Source of the DNA: Anaerolineales bacterium
GTDB taxonomy: Bacteria; Chloroflexota; Anaerolineae; JAAEKA01
Length of the DNA: 64,000 nt
NCBI GenBank assembly: GCA_020634615.1
Contig: JACKBI010000015.1
Location: forward strand, 1-64,000
Direction of reading: 5' to 3'
A model generated the notes under the pieces. The model was not told where the DNA came from. It saw only the letters and a list, made by a program, of their open reading frames with translations, and made no database searches. A program made the translations under genes and the position numbers. Below, in pieces: positions 35,809-45,277 of the stretch; position 1 is the first letter of the stretch; each line of letters begins with the position of its first letter.

Positions 35809-38799
35809 CTACAACAGATTGATAGGGTCGACGTCCACCCGCCAGCCCTGAGGAATATCAACGGTGCGCAGAAAGCTGGCTGGATCGACCGCACGCACCA
35901 CAATCTGCCAACGGTACTTCCCCTGCTCGCGCCCAAAGAAGCAGGGCGCCGGCCCAATAAGGTCGACTCCGGTCAACCCGCGCTCGGCGATAGTGAATTT
36001 CAAGCCGCGGGCCAGCGCTTCAGCTTCCTCCTGCACTTTCTCTCTGCTCTGATGGCTGAACAGCAGCCGCGCAAGACGACGAAAGGGCGGATAGCCAAGC
36101 TGTCGGCGAAAGCTTATCTCCTGCCGGTAGAAATCAAGGTAGTCGTGCCGCCGCGCCGCCTGGATCACGTAGTGCTCAGGGCGATAGCTCTGGATGATTA
36201 CCTGCCCGCCCAGCGGACTGCGTCCCGCCCGCCCTGCCACCTGAGTCAGCAATTGAAAGCTGCGTTCTGCCGCGCGAAAATCTGGCAGGTACAGCCCCAC
36301 ATCCGCGCTGATGACCCCGACCAGTGTCACCAACGGCAGATCCAGGCCCTTGGCGATCATCTGCGTGCCGACCATGATGTCGGCTTCGTGGCGGGTAAAC
36401 TGGTCGAGAATCGCCTCGTGGCTGTCCTTGTGTCCCGTCACGTCACGATCCCAGCGGACGACACGCGCCTGCGGCCAGAGGGTACTCACCAGTTCCGATA
36501 CTTTCTCGGTACCCGCGCCCAGGTAACGAATGCGCCGGCTTTCGCATTCCGGGCAACGCTCAGGCTCGCTCGCTCGCCGGCCGCAGTGGTGACAGACGAT
36601 GGCGCCGCGCCCGCCGCGTCCCTCGTGATAGGTCAACGGCACGTCGCAATATTCGCAGGTCTGCACGTGACCACAATCGCGACACATGATAAACGTAGCT
36701 GTACCGCGGCGGTTGAGGAAGAGAATCGCCTGCTGGCCGGCAGCCAGCGATTGCCCGATGGCCTCATGTAGCGCACGGCTAAACATGGAGCGGTTGCCTG
36801 CCCGCAGTTCCTGGCGCAGATCGACCACGTGCACCGGCGGCAGTTCGGTGTAGCGCGCTTCCCGCAGTTGCGGCTCCACAGGCCGGTAAACCGAGGTCGC
36901 GAGATGCCAGCGACGCTGCTGCTCGTCAATCGCACGCGCGTGGCCCATGATGCGACGCGGCATCTCCAGCAGGCGCATCTGGCCCACCTGCGCGCGGTGG
37001 TAGGTTTCCATGGAAGGGGTGGCAGACCCCAGAATCACCACCGACCCGGTCAACTGGCCGAGTTGCAGCGCAGCTTCGCGGGCATGGTAGCGCGGCGCGC
37101 GCTGACTTTCCTTGAAGGATGGGTCATGCTCTTCGTCCAGAATGATCAGCCCAAGGCGCGGCAGCGGCAGGAATAGGGCCGACCGCGTGCCAACAATCAC
37201 GTCGATCGCACCCGAGCGGGCGCGTCGCCACACATCGTAACGTTCCCCAGGCGTCAAAGCGCTGTGATAGATGGTGACCCGCTGGCCGAAGCGAGCCGCG
37301 AAGCGACGAACGGTCTGCGGGGTGAGCGCAATCTCAGGCACCAGCGCAATAGCCTGCCGGCCGCTCTGCAATGTCGCAGCGATGGCGCGCAGGTAGATCT
37401 CGGTCTTGCCGCTGCCGGTGACGCCGTGGAGGAGAAAAGCCGGTGGACTATCCGCATCAGGTTCGGTCGAAGTGTTCTCCAGAACAAATCCGCCACCGGG
37501 TTGACGTTCGCCGTCGGGATCAGATACGCCTGGCGAAGCTGGCTTCAGCCTGCTTTCGCTGTCAGTATCGTTGCTGATCGCGTGCTGGATCTTGGTCCAT
37601 ACACGCGCTTGATCTTCGGTCAGCGGCGGCGCGCTGTCGGCCACGAACTCCTTGCCGGCAAGCGGATCGCGCCAGACCTCCTCGACGCCCAGACTGATCA
37701 ACCCCGCCGCTTCCAGATCGCGCAGCGTGGCCAGGTTCGTGTCGATCTCCGCGTACAGCCAGCCAATCCAGACCGGGCCGGCCTCGCCCGCCAGCGCCTG
37801 CAGAACGCGACGATACTTCTCCCCGCCGCGCAACTCGATCAGCCGCTCAGACACATCGGCCCGCGGCACAAGCAGCCGAACTACCTTCCCGTCGTCGATC
37901 TCGACCCAGCCGCGGCGCGCCAGGCTCTGAACGGGAGATGGCGAGCATCCCACCGCGTCGCAGACATCCTTCAGCGTCGCCGGTTCGGCCTGTCCGGCCA
38001 GCCATGCCAGCACATCGGCCTGTTTGGAACTGCGTCCCAACGTCGGCAGCACCCGGTCGATCGTCTCCTGATCTACCAGCAAGGTGACCTGACGCTCTGT
38101 CTTGGCCTTGATGGGTGTGTCCACAATCCTGCGGCGACGAGATATCAACCCCTGTTCGATAAGCGGATCGAGGACGCTGCGCCGGCTGAGATCCAGTTCG
38201 TGGCGCGCGAGATCACGCTCGGGAACCTGGCCCCGCTCGCGCAGCAGACCGATCAAAATGTGTTGTTCAGGCTTCAGATCGGGAAACTGGGGGAGATAGC
38301 CTGCCGGATGCAACGCTTCGGCAAATTCCTGGGTGGCAAAGGCAAGCTGGGGCGATTGTCTGGCCGGGCGTTGTTGCGCCAATGTGCGCAACGCTTGCGC
38401 CGTGAGTTCGAAGATCGGTTCAGCTTTGAGCGCCAGGCCGGTGGGCAGCATCAGGAGCAAGCAGTCCAGCAGCGGCGCGAGGCAGACCACGCTCAACCAG
38501 CGCGCCAATTCAAGCTGGGCAGCCGTACACACCGGCTCAGGCAACACCAGGTCAATGATCGGCCGCGGACTGACGCCTGGCGGGACACTGTCCGTCAGCG
38601 CAACGACGACTCCATGCAATTGTTCCTTGCCAAACGGAACCCACACCAGGCTGCCAGGCTGGACCTGTTCACGAAGATCAGCCGGCACCGCATAGTGAAA
38701 CGTCATCCCCAACGCGGCTGAACCGCTATTCAGCTCAGGGGTGGCGACAGTCTGCAAACGCCGCGCCATGGGCGTGTGGACTGCTACTTCGGCATACAT
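35809..38799 (-). CDS. priA: Primosomal replication helicase PriA
   Basis: About 996 residues, longer than the ~730-residue E. coli protein. The N-terminal DNA-binding domain begins YAEVAVHT, with the helicase core after about residue 470: Walker A GVTGSGKTEIY, DEEHD (Walker B), GSATPSMET, and motif VI region QVAGRAGR. The zinc cluster is complete (CRDCGHVQTCEYC and CHHCGRRASEPERCPEC). PriA recognises stalled forks and reloads the replicative helicase. Extra length lies between the N-terminal domain and the helicase core. The ATG at 38799 agrees with the family start; the 11-residue extension upstream is dropped. It follows the rhomboid gene, 23 bases apart. Confidence 0.95.
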   Translation of the reverse strand: MYAEVAVHTPMARRLQTVATPELNSGSAALGMTFHYAVPADLREQVQPGSLVWVPFGKEQLHGVVVALTDSVPPGVSPRPIIDLVLPEPVCTAAQLELARWLSVVCLAPLLDCLLLMLPTGLALKAEPIFELTAQALRTLAQQRPARQSPQLAFATQEFAEALHPAGYLPQFPDLKPEQHILIGLLRERGQVPERDLARHELDLSRRSVLDPLIEQGLISRRRRIVDTPIKAKTERQVTLLVDQETIDRVLPTLGRSSKQADVLAWLAGQAEPATLKDVCDAVGCSPSPVQSLARRGWVEIDDGKVVRLLVPRADVSERLIELRGGEKYRRVLQALAGEAGPVWIGWLYAEIDTNLATLRDLEAAGLISLGVEEVWRDPLAGKEFVADSAPPLTEDQARVWTKIQHAISNDTDSESRLKPASPGVSDPDGERQPGGGFVLENTSTEPDADSPPAFLLHGVTGSGKTEIYLRAIAATLQSGRQAIALVPEIALTPQTVRRFAARFGQRVTIYHSALTPGERYDVWRRARSGAIDVIVGTRSALFLPLPRLGLIILDEEHDPSFKESQRAPRYHAREAALQLGQLTGSVVILGSATPSMETYHRAQVGQMRLLEMPRRIMGHARAIDEQQRRWHLATSVYRPVEPQLREARYTELPPVHVVDLRQELRAGNRSMFSRALHEAIGQSLAAGQQAILFLNRRGTATFIMCRDCGHVQTCEYCDVPLTYHEGRGGRGAIVCHHCGRRASEPERCPECESRRIRYLGAGTEKVSELVSTLWPQARVVRWDRDVTGHKDSHEAILDQFTRHEADIMVGTQMIAKGLDLPLVTLVGVISADVGLYLPDFRAAERSFQLLTQVAGRAGRSPLGGQVIIQSYRPEHYVIQAARRHDYLDFYRQEISFRRQLGYPPFRRLARLLFSHQSREKVQEEAEALARGLKFTIAERGLTGVDLIGPAPCFFGREQGKYRWQIVVRAVDPASFLRTVDIPQGWRVDVDPINLL

Positions 38800-38822
38800 C
38801 GTGTGCCTGCTCCCCGGGATCA

Positions 38823-39614
38823 CTATCCCCAACGCGTCGTGCCGGCGTAGAGGAGGGCGGCCATGACCACCAGGATCACCAGAATCATGGGCAACTGGCG
38901 GCTGAGGCGGTTGACGTCATCCAGAATGATCGCGTTGTTGCCGTCAGGTTGAAAAACTGTTGGGGGCTCATATTGCGGCGCGAGAACCCAGCCCAGCGCC
39001 GCGCCGAAGATCAGACCGCCGATGTGCGCGTAGTTGTTGATGCCGGGAAATGTGAATCCAAATACGAGATTGATGCCGGCTACCATCAGCAGGCTGCGCA
39101 ACTGTTGCTGCGACGCCTGACCAAAGGTCTTACGATGACGGTAGAAGAAGGCGATCTCGGCGCCAATCAGGCCAAAAATCGCACCACTGGCGCCGGCAGA
39201 CACACTGGCTGGCGCCAGGACGTACGACACCAGACTGCCGCCCAAACCGCTGAGAATGTAGATCACCAGATAGCGCGAACCGCCGTAAAGTCGCTCCAGA
39301 CCCATGCCAATCACGTAGAGCGCCCAGGTGTTGAACGCCAGGTGGATAATCCCGATGTGGATGAACATGCTGGTAAACAGCCGGTAGAAGTCGCCGCTGG
39401 CCACAAGCTGGTTCTGCTGGGCGCCGAATAACACCAGTATCCTGGTGCTTTGAGTTCCGTTGAGTCCCAAGCCGTTGAGCAGGCCGTACGCGGTCATGGC
39501 CAGGAAGACCGCGACATTGATTCCGATCAGCACGTAAGTCCAGCGCGGCTTGCTCATCGGAATCTGCATGCCAATTTGTCGTTGGGCCGGCGGGGCTTGG
39601 TAAGGGTTGTTCAT
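38823..39614 (-). CDS. Rhomboid family intramembrane serine protease
   Basis: The protein has 263 residues with about six or seven membrane segments. The catalytic dyad is visible: Ser in GASGAIFG and His in NYAHIGGL; LYGGSRYL (usually R-x-x-G...) and HLAFNTWALY (the H-x-x-x-N stretch) are also present. Rhomboids cut transmembrane helices of substrates within the bilayer. The N-terminal 25 residues are Pro/Gln-rich and cytoplasmic. It sits directly before priA on the same strand and 31 bases after gmk; functional linkage is not implied. Confidence 0.93.
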   Translation of the reverse strand: MNNPYQAPPAQRQIGMQIPMSKPRWTYVLIGINVAVFLAMTAYGLLNGLGLNGTQSTRILVLFGAQQNQLVASGDFYRLFTSMFIHIGIIHLAFNTWALYVIGMGLERLYGGSRYLVIYILSGLGGSLVSYVLAPASVSAGASGAIFGLIGAEIAFFYRHRKTFGQASQQQLRSLLMVAGINLVFGFTFPGINNYAHIGGLIFGAALGWVLAPQYEPPTVFQPDGNNAIILDDVNRLSRQLPMILVILVVMAALLYAGTTRWG

Positions 39615-39645
39615 CAGGCGCTTGCTTTCAGGCTGCTCATCAGAG

Positions 39646-40284
39646 TCACAGAGTCACCGGCTGCCAGTCGACTCGGCAACGCTCGGCTGTCATGATTGCC
39701 ATCACTTGCTGCACTGTCTCGTCCAGCGCATCCTCACGGTTGATGACCACATATTTGAACGTATTGACGCTGCGCAGTTCCTCGCGCGCAGTCGCAATGC
39801 GCATGGCCAACATACCCTCGTTCTCGGTCCGGCGATCACGCAGCCGACGCACCATCTCCTCGTCTGACGAAGCGATCAAAAAGATCGTCACCGCCTGCGG
39901 CACCATGCGCTGAACGGTTTCAACTCCCTGGACATCGACCCGCAACACCACATCCAGGCCGCTGGCCATGCCCTTGCGCACCTCTGCCTTGGGTATTCCC
40001 TTGTAATCGCCGTAGACCACCGCGTGCTCCAGCAATTCCTGCGCCTCGATCATCTCCGCGAATTCCTGCATGCTGAGGAAATGGTAATCGACACCATCGA
40101 CCTCGTTGGGACGTTGCGGCCGGGTAGTGGCAGTGACCACCTGATAGAACTCGGCCCCCTTCTCGCGCAGCCCAGCCATGGTCGAGTCCTTGCCGACGCC
40201 GGAGGGGCCGGACAGGACAACCAGCAAGGGACGCGGCTGTGTGAACACCTCATAGGGCAGAGGATCGGAGGCGCTATTGGTCAT
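39646..40284 (-). CDS. gmk: Guanylate kinase
   Basis: The protein has 212 residues. The P-loop is VLSGPSGVGKDST, followed by TTRPQRPNEVDGVDYHFLS (GMP-binding) and VYGDYKGIPKAEV; DVVLRVDVQGVETVQ and the lid RRTENEGML complete the family signature. Gmk makes GDP from GMP and ATP in nucleotide biosynthesis. The ATG at 40284 has AAAGG 6 bases upstream; a longer in-frame version from 40392 would run through the inverted repeat and is rejected. fmdB is divergent upstream. Confidence 0.96.
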   Translation of the reverse strand: MTNSASDPLPYEVFTQPRPLLVVLSGPSGVGKDSTMAGLREKGAEFYQVVTATTRPQRPNEVDGVDYHFLSMQEFAEMIEAQELLEHAVVYGDYKGIPKAEVRKGMASGLDVVLRVDVQGVETVQRMVPQAVTIFLIASSDEEMVRRLRDRRTENEGMLAMRIATAREELRSVNTFKYVVINREDALDETVQQVMAIMTAERCRVDWQPVTL

Positions 40285-40305
40285 GAGTAGCCTTTCTGGC
40301 GGATT

Positions 40306-40371
40306 CAAGTGACAGTCACTTTTCGAAGACTCCTGTTGCGAAGCAGCGGAGCCGAAAGTGACTGTCACTTG
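40306..40371. repeat. Perfect 17-bp inverted repeat between gmk and fmdB
   Basis: CAAGTGACAGTCACTTT (40306-40322) and its exact inverse (40355-40371) flank a 32-base centre. Each arm is itself a near-palindrome. A related half-copy (CACAGTCACTTTTC) lies near 43190. It separates divergent genes and may act on both promoters or be a small mobile repeat. Confidence 0.7.
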
Positions 40372-40379
40372 AAAAAGGG

Positions 40380-40385
40380 TATAAT
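40380..40385 (+). promoter_or_regulatory. -10 box for fmdB
   Basis: A perfect TATAAT lies 30 bases before the fmdB ATG. The -35 would overlap the right arm of the inverted repeat (GTGACT) and is weak. Confidence 0.45.
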
Positions 40386-40415
40386 CGACCATCAGTATAC
40401 AACGAGGTTGTCACA

Positions 40416-40781
40416 ATGCCGATTTATGAATATCGATGCGCAGATTGCCACCGCCGCGTCAGTGTCTGGTGGCGCACCTACAGCGAGGCTGAAACAGGCA
40501 TCGCCGTTTGCCCGCGTTGCGGCGGGAGCGAACTCAGCCGGCTAATCTCCAGGGTCGCAGTCCTGCGTTCGGAGGAAAGCCGCCTGGATGACATGGCCGA
40601 TCCGTCTGCCTTTGGCGACCTGGACGAGGACGATCCCCGCTCCATGGGCCGCTGGATGCGCCGCATGAGCGAAGAAACGGGCGAACCCTTGGATCCGGAA
40701 TTCTCAGAGGTAATCGGTCGTCTCGAGTCAGGCGAAAGCCCTGAAGATATCGAGCGGTCCATGCCAGACGGCGAGCAGTGA
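40416..40781 (+). CDS. FmdB-family zinc-ribbon protein
   Basis: The protein has 121 residues. The N-terminal zinc ribbon is MPIYEYRCADC...CPRCGG, the defining FmdB/putative regulatory pattern (CxxC...CxxC). The rest is an acidic helical tail (SGESPEDIERSMPDGEQ). FmdB-type proteins are small putative regulators, originally described next to formamidase genes; a function here is unknown. The stop is 23 bases from the tail-to-tail tmk gene. Confidence 0.85.
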   Translation: MPIYEYRCADCHRRVSVWWRTYSEAETGIAVCPRCGGSELSRLISRVAVLRSEESRLDDMADPSAFGDLDEDDPRSMGRWMRRMSEETGEPLDPEFSEVIGRLESGESPEDIERSMPDGEQ

Positions 40782-40804
40782 CCAGAATCGGAACCGATCA
40801 CCGA

Positions 40805-41449
40805 TTACCGGTCACCGATTGCCAATTGGAGCATTTCCGCCACACGCGCGCGCAAGTGCCCCTGAACGTCCTCAACCCGCTGGCCCGCGTCCACCACCAG
40901 CCAGCGGGCCGGGTCAGCGGCTGCCATGGCCAGATAGCCGGCGCGCACGCGCTCGTGGAACGCCAGCGCCTTGGCTTCCATGCGGTTCCACTGGCCGGCA
41001 TCATCCTGGGCATGCTGCTGCTTGCGGCGCAAGCCGGCCTGCACGTCAATGTCCAGATAGGCCACCAGATCTGGGCGCAGGCCGCCGGTGGCAAACTCTG
41101 TAATCGTGGCCAGCTTGTCGAGGGGTAGCTGGTGGCCATATCCCTGATACGCCATGGTGGAGTCGGCAAATCGGTCGCAGAGCACCACGCCGCCAGCTTC
41201 AAGGTGCGGGCGGATCACTTCGCTGACAAGCTGAGCGCGCGCAGCTGAGAAGAGCAACACCTCAGCTTGAGGTGACATTTCGCTGGCGGCATGGTCCAGC
41301 AAAATCGCCCGCACCCGGTCGCCAATAGCCGTGCCACCCGGCTCGCGGGTCGTCAGCACGGACAGACCGCGCTCGCGCACCCAGCCCGACAGCAGCATGA
41401 TTTGCGTGCTTTTACCGCTTCCCTCCGGTCCTTCGAAAGCAATGAACAT
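40805..41449 (-). CDS. tmk: Thymidylate kinase
   Basis: The protein has 214 residues. The P-loop FEGPEGSGKST, the DR-type LTTREPGGT motif, and CDRFADSTMAYQGYG in the dTMP-binding region are all present; LDIDVQAGLRRKQQ precedes the lid. Tmk phosphorylates dTMP to dTDP. ATG at 41449. The gene runs tail-to-tail with fmdB. A few bases downstream (40790-40830) carry CACCGATTACC-like direct repeats. Confidence 0.95.
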   Translation of the reverse strand: MFIAFEGPEGSGKSTQIMLLSGWVRERGLSVLTTREPGGTAIGDRVRAILLDHAASEMSPQAEVLLFSAARAQLVSEVIRPHLEAGGVVLCDRFADSTMAYQGYGHQLPLDKLATITEFATGGLRPDLVAYLDIDVQAGLRRKQQHAQDDAGQWNRMEAKALAFHERVRAGYLAMAAADPARWLVVDAGQRVEDVQGHLRARVAEMLQLAIGDR

Positions 41450-41582
41450 AGAATATGGAGCCTGGTCGCGCGTGACAATTCAAGTCGAGCAGCTAACAAA
41501 CTGACAGGCCTGCCAGCAATCGCGTTCGTCGCGCGCTTGCTGTATGAGGACTGCCAGTACTGGCTTAGCTGTTGCGACCGCG

Positions 41583-43142
41583 CTACGTCTTCTGGATGCG
41601 CACGTGGCGATGAGGATCGCGTCCGTGGCTATGGCTGACAAGATTGGCTACGCGGGCTGCCTGATGCTGCTGACGGCGCACGGATGATGGTTGCGGGCTT
41701 AAATCGACCGCGGGCGCGCCCGACATGATGAGACGGATCGCTTCCTGCGCCTCGCGCATCGCCGTGTCCAGCGAATCCTCATGATCGGTCGTGATATCGA
41801 ACAGATCGGCCAGAAAGCCCTCCATCTGGATCAAGGTGTTGGAGCGCAGCACATAAACCGGCAGGCTGCGTTCCTCCGCCTCCTGGATCGGCGCCGGACG
41901 CTTGCGGTAATAGCTCTTCAGCGTCACCAGCACATCGGCCCGGCGCACATCGTCCACGAACTGCGCGGGCACGCCCAGTCGCATCGCAGCCGTGCGCAGC
42001 TTGTTCAGCCCAACGCCGTAGGAGTAGATCCGCTTCAGCTGCATCGATTGCTCGACAGGTTGCGGAGTAAAGTCCTCCTCGCCGTTTTCGTAGACCTGTT
42101 CGTCTCGGGTAGGCCGTCCGTTGCGTTTCGCGCCGGGACGCGGCGGCGCAGCCTCGATGTGTATCTGGCCATCCTCGCCGCGATAGCGGATCTCCGGACG
42201 CAGCTCGCGGCCGCGCAGGAAATCATCCACTGCACGCGCAACATCCCCATGTACCGCCATGCGCTGGCGGTCCTGGATTTCGATCAAGACATCGAAGGTC
42301 GGCGGCGCCTTGCGTTCCAGCACTGACTTCTGCGTGCCGCGGCGGCGCGCCTCTTCGTCGCTCAGCGTCACACTCTCGATGCCGCCCACCAGATCGCTCA
42401 ACGTCGGGTTGAGCAGCAGATTCTCCAGCGTGTTGCCGTGGGCCGTGCCGATCAGTTGCACGCCGCGCTCGGCGATGGTGCGGGCAGCGGCGGCTTCCAG
42501 CTCGCGTCCGATCTCGTCGATGATGATCACCTGCGGCATGTGGTTCTCTACCGCTTCGATCATCACCTCGTGCTGCAGCGCTGGCTTGGCAACCTGCATC
42601 CGCCGCGCCCGACCGATGGCCGGGTGCGGAATATCGCCGTCACCGCCGATTTCGTTGGAAGTATCGACGATGACGACCCGCATGCTGTCACCCAAAACGC
42701 GCGCCGCCTCACGCAGCACGGTCGTCTTGCCGACGCCAGGCCGGCCCAGCAAGAGAATGCTCTGGCCCGACTCGATGATGTCTTCCAGGATGTCAATAAC
42801 GCCATAGACCGCGCGCCCGACGCGACAGGTCAACCCGACGATCCGCCCCTGCCGGTTGCGAATGCATGAAATGCGGTGCAAGGTGCGTTCGATGCCGGCG
42901 CGGTTGTCGGAGGTAAACTGGCCGATACGCTCGACTACGTAGTCAATATCGGCGTCGCTGACCTCGGTCTCGCTCAGTACCAGTTCGCTGTCAGTGAAGC
43001 GAGCCTCTGGCAGGCGGCCCAGATCCATGACAATTTCCAGCAACTGGTCAGCTCGGTTTGTTTGCCGAAGTGCCTGGCAGATGTCCGGCGGCAAGACGTT
43101 CAGCAGAACATCCAGGTCATCGGTGATTTTTTGTTGTGTCAA
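41583..43142 (-). CDS. AAA ATPase with R3H domain (SpoIIIAA/Ycf45-like)
   Basis: The protein has 519 residues. The ATPase core resembles SpoIIIAA and chloroplast Ycf45: Walker A LLGRPGVGKTTVLREAA, Walker B VIIIDEIGRE, and EEARRRGT near the sensor region. A charged linker precedes the C-terminal R3H single-stranded nucleic acid-binding domain (SSVRRQQHQAARVANLVSHSHG). Probably a nucleic-acid-binding ATPase of unknown role in bacteria outside sporulation. The start is TTG at 43142 with AGGA about 10 bases upstream. It is downstream of the GNAT gene on the same strand. Confidence 0.88.
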   Translation of the reverse strand: MTQQKITDDLDVLLNVLPPDICQALRQTNRADQLLEIVMDLGRLPEARFTDSELVLSETEVSDADIDYVVERIGQFTSDNRAGIERTLHRISCIRNRQGRIVGLTCRVGRAVYGVIDILEDIIESGQSILLLGRPGVGKTTVLREAARVLGDSMRVVIVDTSNEIGGDGDIPHPAIGRARRMQVAKPALQHEVMIEAVENHMPQVIIIDEIGRELEAAAARTIAERGVQLIGTAHGNTLENLLLNPTLSDLVGGIESVTLSDEEARRRGTQKSVLERKAPPTFDVLIEIQDRQRMAVHGDVARAVDDFLRGRELRPEIRYRGEDGQIHIEAAPPRPGAKRNGRPTRDEQVYENGEEDFTPQPVEQSMQLKRIYSYGVGLNKLRTAAMRLGVPAQFVDDVRRADVLVTLKSYYRKRPAPIQEAEERSLPVYVLRSNTLIQMEGFLADLFDITTDHEDSLDTAMREAQEAIRLIMSGAPAVDLSPQPSSVRRQQHQAARVANLVSHSHGRDPHRHVRIQKT

Positions 43143-43274
43143 CTTCTACTTTTTCCTTGAATACGACCGTTCGCTAAGGTGGTCAGGTCACAGTCACTTT
43201 TCTCGAGCGCGTGCCTGGCAATTTTTCAATGCTCGAAATGGCAGTCACCCTCGTGGCTGTCAGGCGGCCATGCA

Positions 43275-44231
43275 CTATCCGTGTCGCTCCGCTACCATTC
43301 CCGGCACGGTGACAGGCTCAGCTACCCTGACGCGCACCGCGACATGTTTTACCATTCGCGCCCGACGGGAAAACGGCTCAAAACCGACATCTTGCAAGGT
43401 GGCCCGCAATCCGCCCTGGTAGTCGCGCACTGTGCAGTAGACCGGTCGCCGCTTGCCTCCTACAGCACTCAGGCCCTGACGTACCAGCGTTGCCATCTGT
43501 GGTCCATTGCCCGGATCACCATGTAACAACAACCAGTGGCCGCCGCGTCCGCTGACAAGCTGGACGCCGCCGACGATGTCGCCACCCTCGACCAGGACAT
43601 ACCCTTGCTGGTCAGCCAGTTCCCACCAGGCCAGCGACAGTGCCGTCTGACTCATGCCGTCGTTGAGCCCTTCCGAATGTTGCACCGGCATCGGTGTATA
43701 GATGCCGTACAGACGGCGCAACCACCAGACGTCCTCTGCCCGCCGGGGTCGCAACCCTGGATGATGCGGCGCATCGACAGCTCGCCGCGGCCGGTTCAGC
43801 ATGAACACGTCCTCGTTGCTATACGTGGCAAAGCCAAGGGCCGTCAGCAAATCGATGTCGGTGTCGTCGATCGCCATGCTGGCGTACAGACGACGCAAGT
43901 CGTGCTGGCCGGCATCCTGAATACAATAGCTCACCAGCTTTGTCCAGGCAGTCGCGCTCTGGGGCTGGATGCCGGCTGTCGGCGCCAGAAACAAAATATC
44001 CGCTTCCTGACGACCGGGCCGTCGCAGCATCTGGATGAACCCCTGAACCGATCCATCCACATCCCAGACATACGAGGCGAGTCCGGTGCCTACCCAGGGC
44101 ACCGGCGCGATCATCGCAGTGGCCAGCGCGCTGCGCCGCAGCAACAGATAGTGAAACAGGTCGAGCCAGACACCGGTTCGCTGAAGCTTGCGTACTGCCA
44201 GGCTATGGCGCAGCCCAAATGGTCGTATCAC
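43275..44231 (-). CDS. GNAT-fold acetyltransferase, Chloroflexota type
   Basis: About 318 residues. The C-terminal half carries a GNAT-like core (GYVLVEGGDIVGGVQLVSG...VRDYQGGLRATLQDVGFEP), and the N-terminal half looks like a second degenerate GNAT repeat (YVWDVDGSVQGFIQML). The usual QxxGxG/A acetyl-CoA loop is not clear, so catalytic ability is uncertain. The start is GTG at 44231, GGAGG 5 bases upstream; a GTG one codon earlier is also possible. Substrate unknown. Confidence 0.75.
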   Translation of the reverse strand: MIRPFGLRHSLAVRKLQRTGVWLDLFHYLLLRRSALATAMIAPVPWVGTGLASYVWDVDGSVQGFIQMLRRPGRQEADILFLAPTAGIQPQSATAWTKLVSYCIQDAGQHDLRRLYASMAIDDTDIDLLTALGFATYSNEDVFMLNRPRRAVDAPHHPGLRPRRAEDVWWLRRLYGIYTPMPVQHSEGLNDGMSQTALSLAWWELADQQGYVLVEGGDIVGGVQLVSGRGGHWLLLHGDPGNGPQMATLVRQGLSAVGGKRRPVYCTVRDYQGGLRATLQDVGFEPFSRRARMVKHVAVRVRVAEPVTVPGMVAERHG

Positions 44232-44545
44232 CACTGCCTCCGCTGATGGCTGCCATGACTGGATCTGACGGGCTGACTCCTGGCAACGCCTCCCGCTCGG
44301 GAAACGGCCGGCGGCACATCACTGGGCATCGGATGTCGCTCCTCATTCAGGCTTTGCCGAGTACGTTCAAAAGGGTTCGGGATGCTCAGTGAAGTCCCCG
44401 CCACTTTCTATCCGGGCGGAAGGTTACGGACACAATATTCCTGACATACCGGGGACCTGGCGCAACCAATCTTGAACGACCCCGATTTTACCTCGTATAA
44501 AAGCCCTTTGCAAGTGAAACCAATTACTCCACCAGACGGCGGCGA
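44232..44545. other. Intergenic region before the GNAT gene
   Basis: This 314-base gap has no convincing gene, RNA or repeat. It must contain the GNAT promoter on the minus strand; no clear -35/-10 pair was found. Confidence 0.5.
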
Positions 44546-45274
44546 TCAATTGGGGTACAACATCCCCGTCACCCCGAAGACCTGATCGTCCAGGCTCGCT
44601 TCCGTGCCATGCATGAAACCCAGCAGCATCGTCTCGCGGCTCAACAGTTCCAGCTCGCTGGCCACAAGATCGCGCAGGTCAGGGATCGCCAGCAGGTTCT
44701 GTTTGTCATCCCACGGTATCTGAAGCGTGCTGGCGGTCAGGAATGCCAGTTCCTGCGGTTCGTCAGGCATGTCATCCGCGTCGATTTCGGCGTCGATGAC
44801 CTCCGACAGTCGCTGCACATAGCCGTTCAGCAGGCGGCGCAGGCTGGCCGCGCTTGCTTCAATGGTCTCGTCTTTCTCTTCCTGCAAGGGAAAATCCTCA
44901 ACTTCGGCCCGTAGATACGGCATGTCGAACAGCAACTGGCGAATCACAAATCGATCCAGCCCGACAGTGACGATGTTCAGCCGGCCATCAGCCAGCCGTT
45001 CCACCTGGCGGATTGTCGCTGCCGTGCCGACCTGATGCGGCAAGGCAACCTCCCCGTTAACCGCCCGCCAGTCCGGGATGTCATCGCGCATCAATACGAT
45101 CCCGAACGGCTCGCGTTCCGCGATGCACTGGTTGATCATGATCCGGTAACGCGGCTCAAAAATGTGCAGCGGCAGCATCTGGCCCGGAAACATGACAAGG
45201 CGCAAGGGAAATAGTGGCAGGGTGTAGGTCTTGCGCTCTCGGTTCAACTTACGCTGTTCACTCGTCTCGCTCAT
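44546..45274 (-). CDS. LON substrate-binding-domain protein
   Basis: The protein has 242 residues and consists of a LON N-terminal (substrate-binding) domain alone: LPLFPLRLVMFPGQMLPLHIFEPRYRIMINQ at the front, with EREPFGIVLM and VDRFVIRQL-type strands. There is no AAA or protease domain. Such stand-alone domains are widespread but unassigned. The ATG lies 3 bases after the truD stop, so it is the last gene of the operon. Confidence 0.88.
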   Translation of the reverse strand: MSETSEQRKLNRERKTYTLPLFPLRLVMFPGQMLPLHIFEPRYRIMINQCIAEREPFGIVLMRDDIPDWRAVNGEVALPHQVGTAATIRQVERLADGRLNIVTVGLDRFVIRQLLFDMPYLRAEVEDFPLQEEKDETIEASAASLRRLLNGYVQRLSEVIDAEIDADDMPDEPQELAFLTASTLQIPWDDKQNLLAIPDLRDLVASELELLSRETMLLGFMHGTEASLDDQVFGVTGMLYPN

Positions 45275-45277
45275 GAT

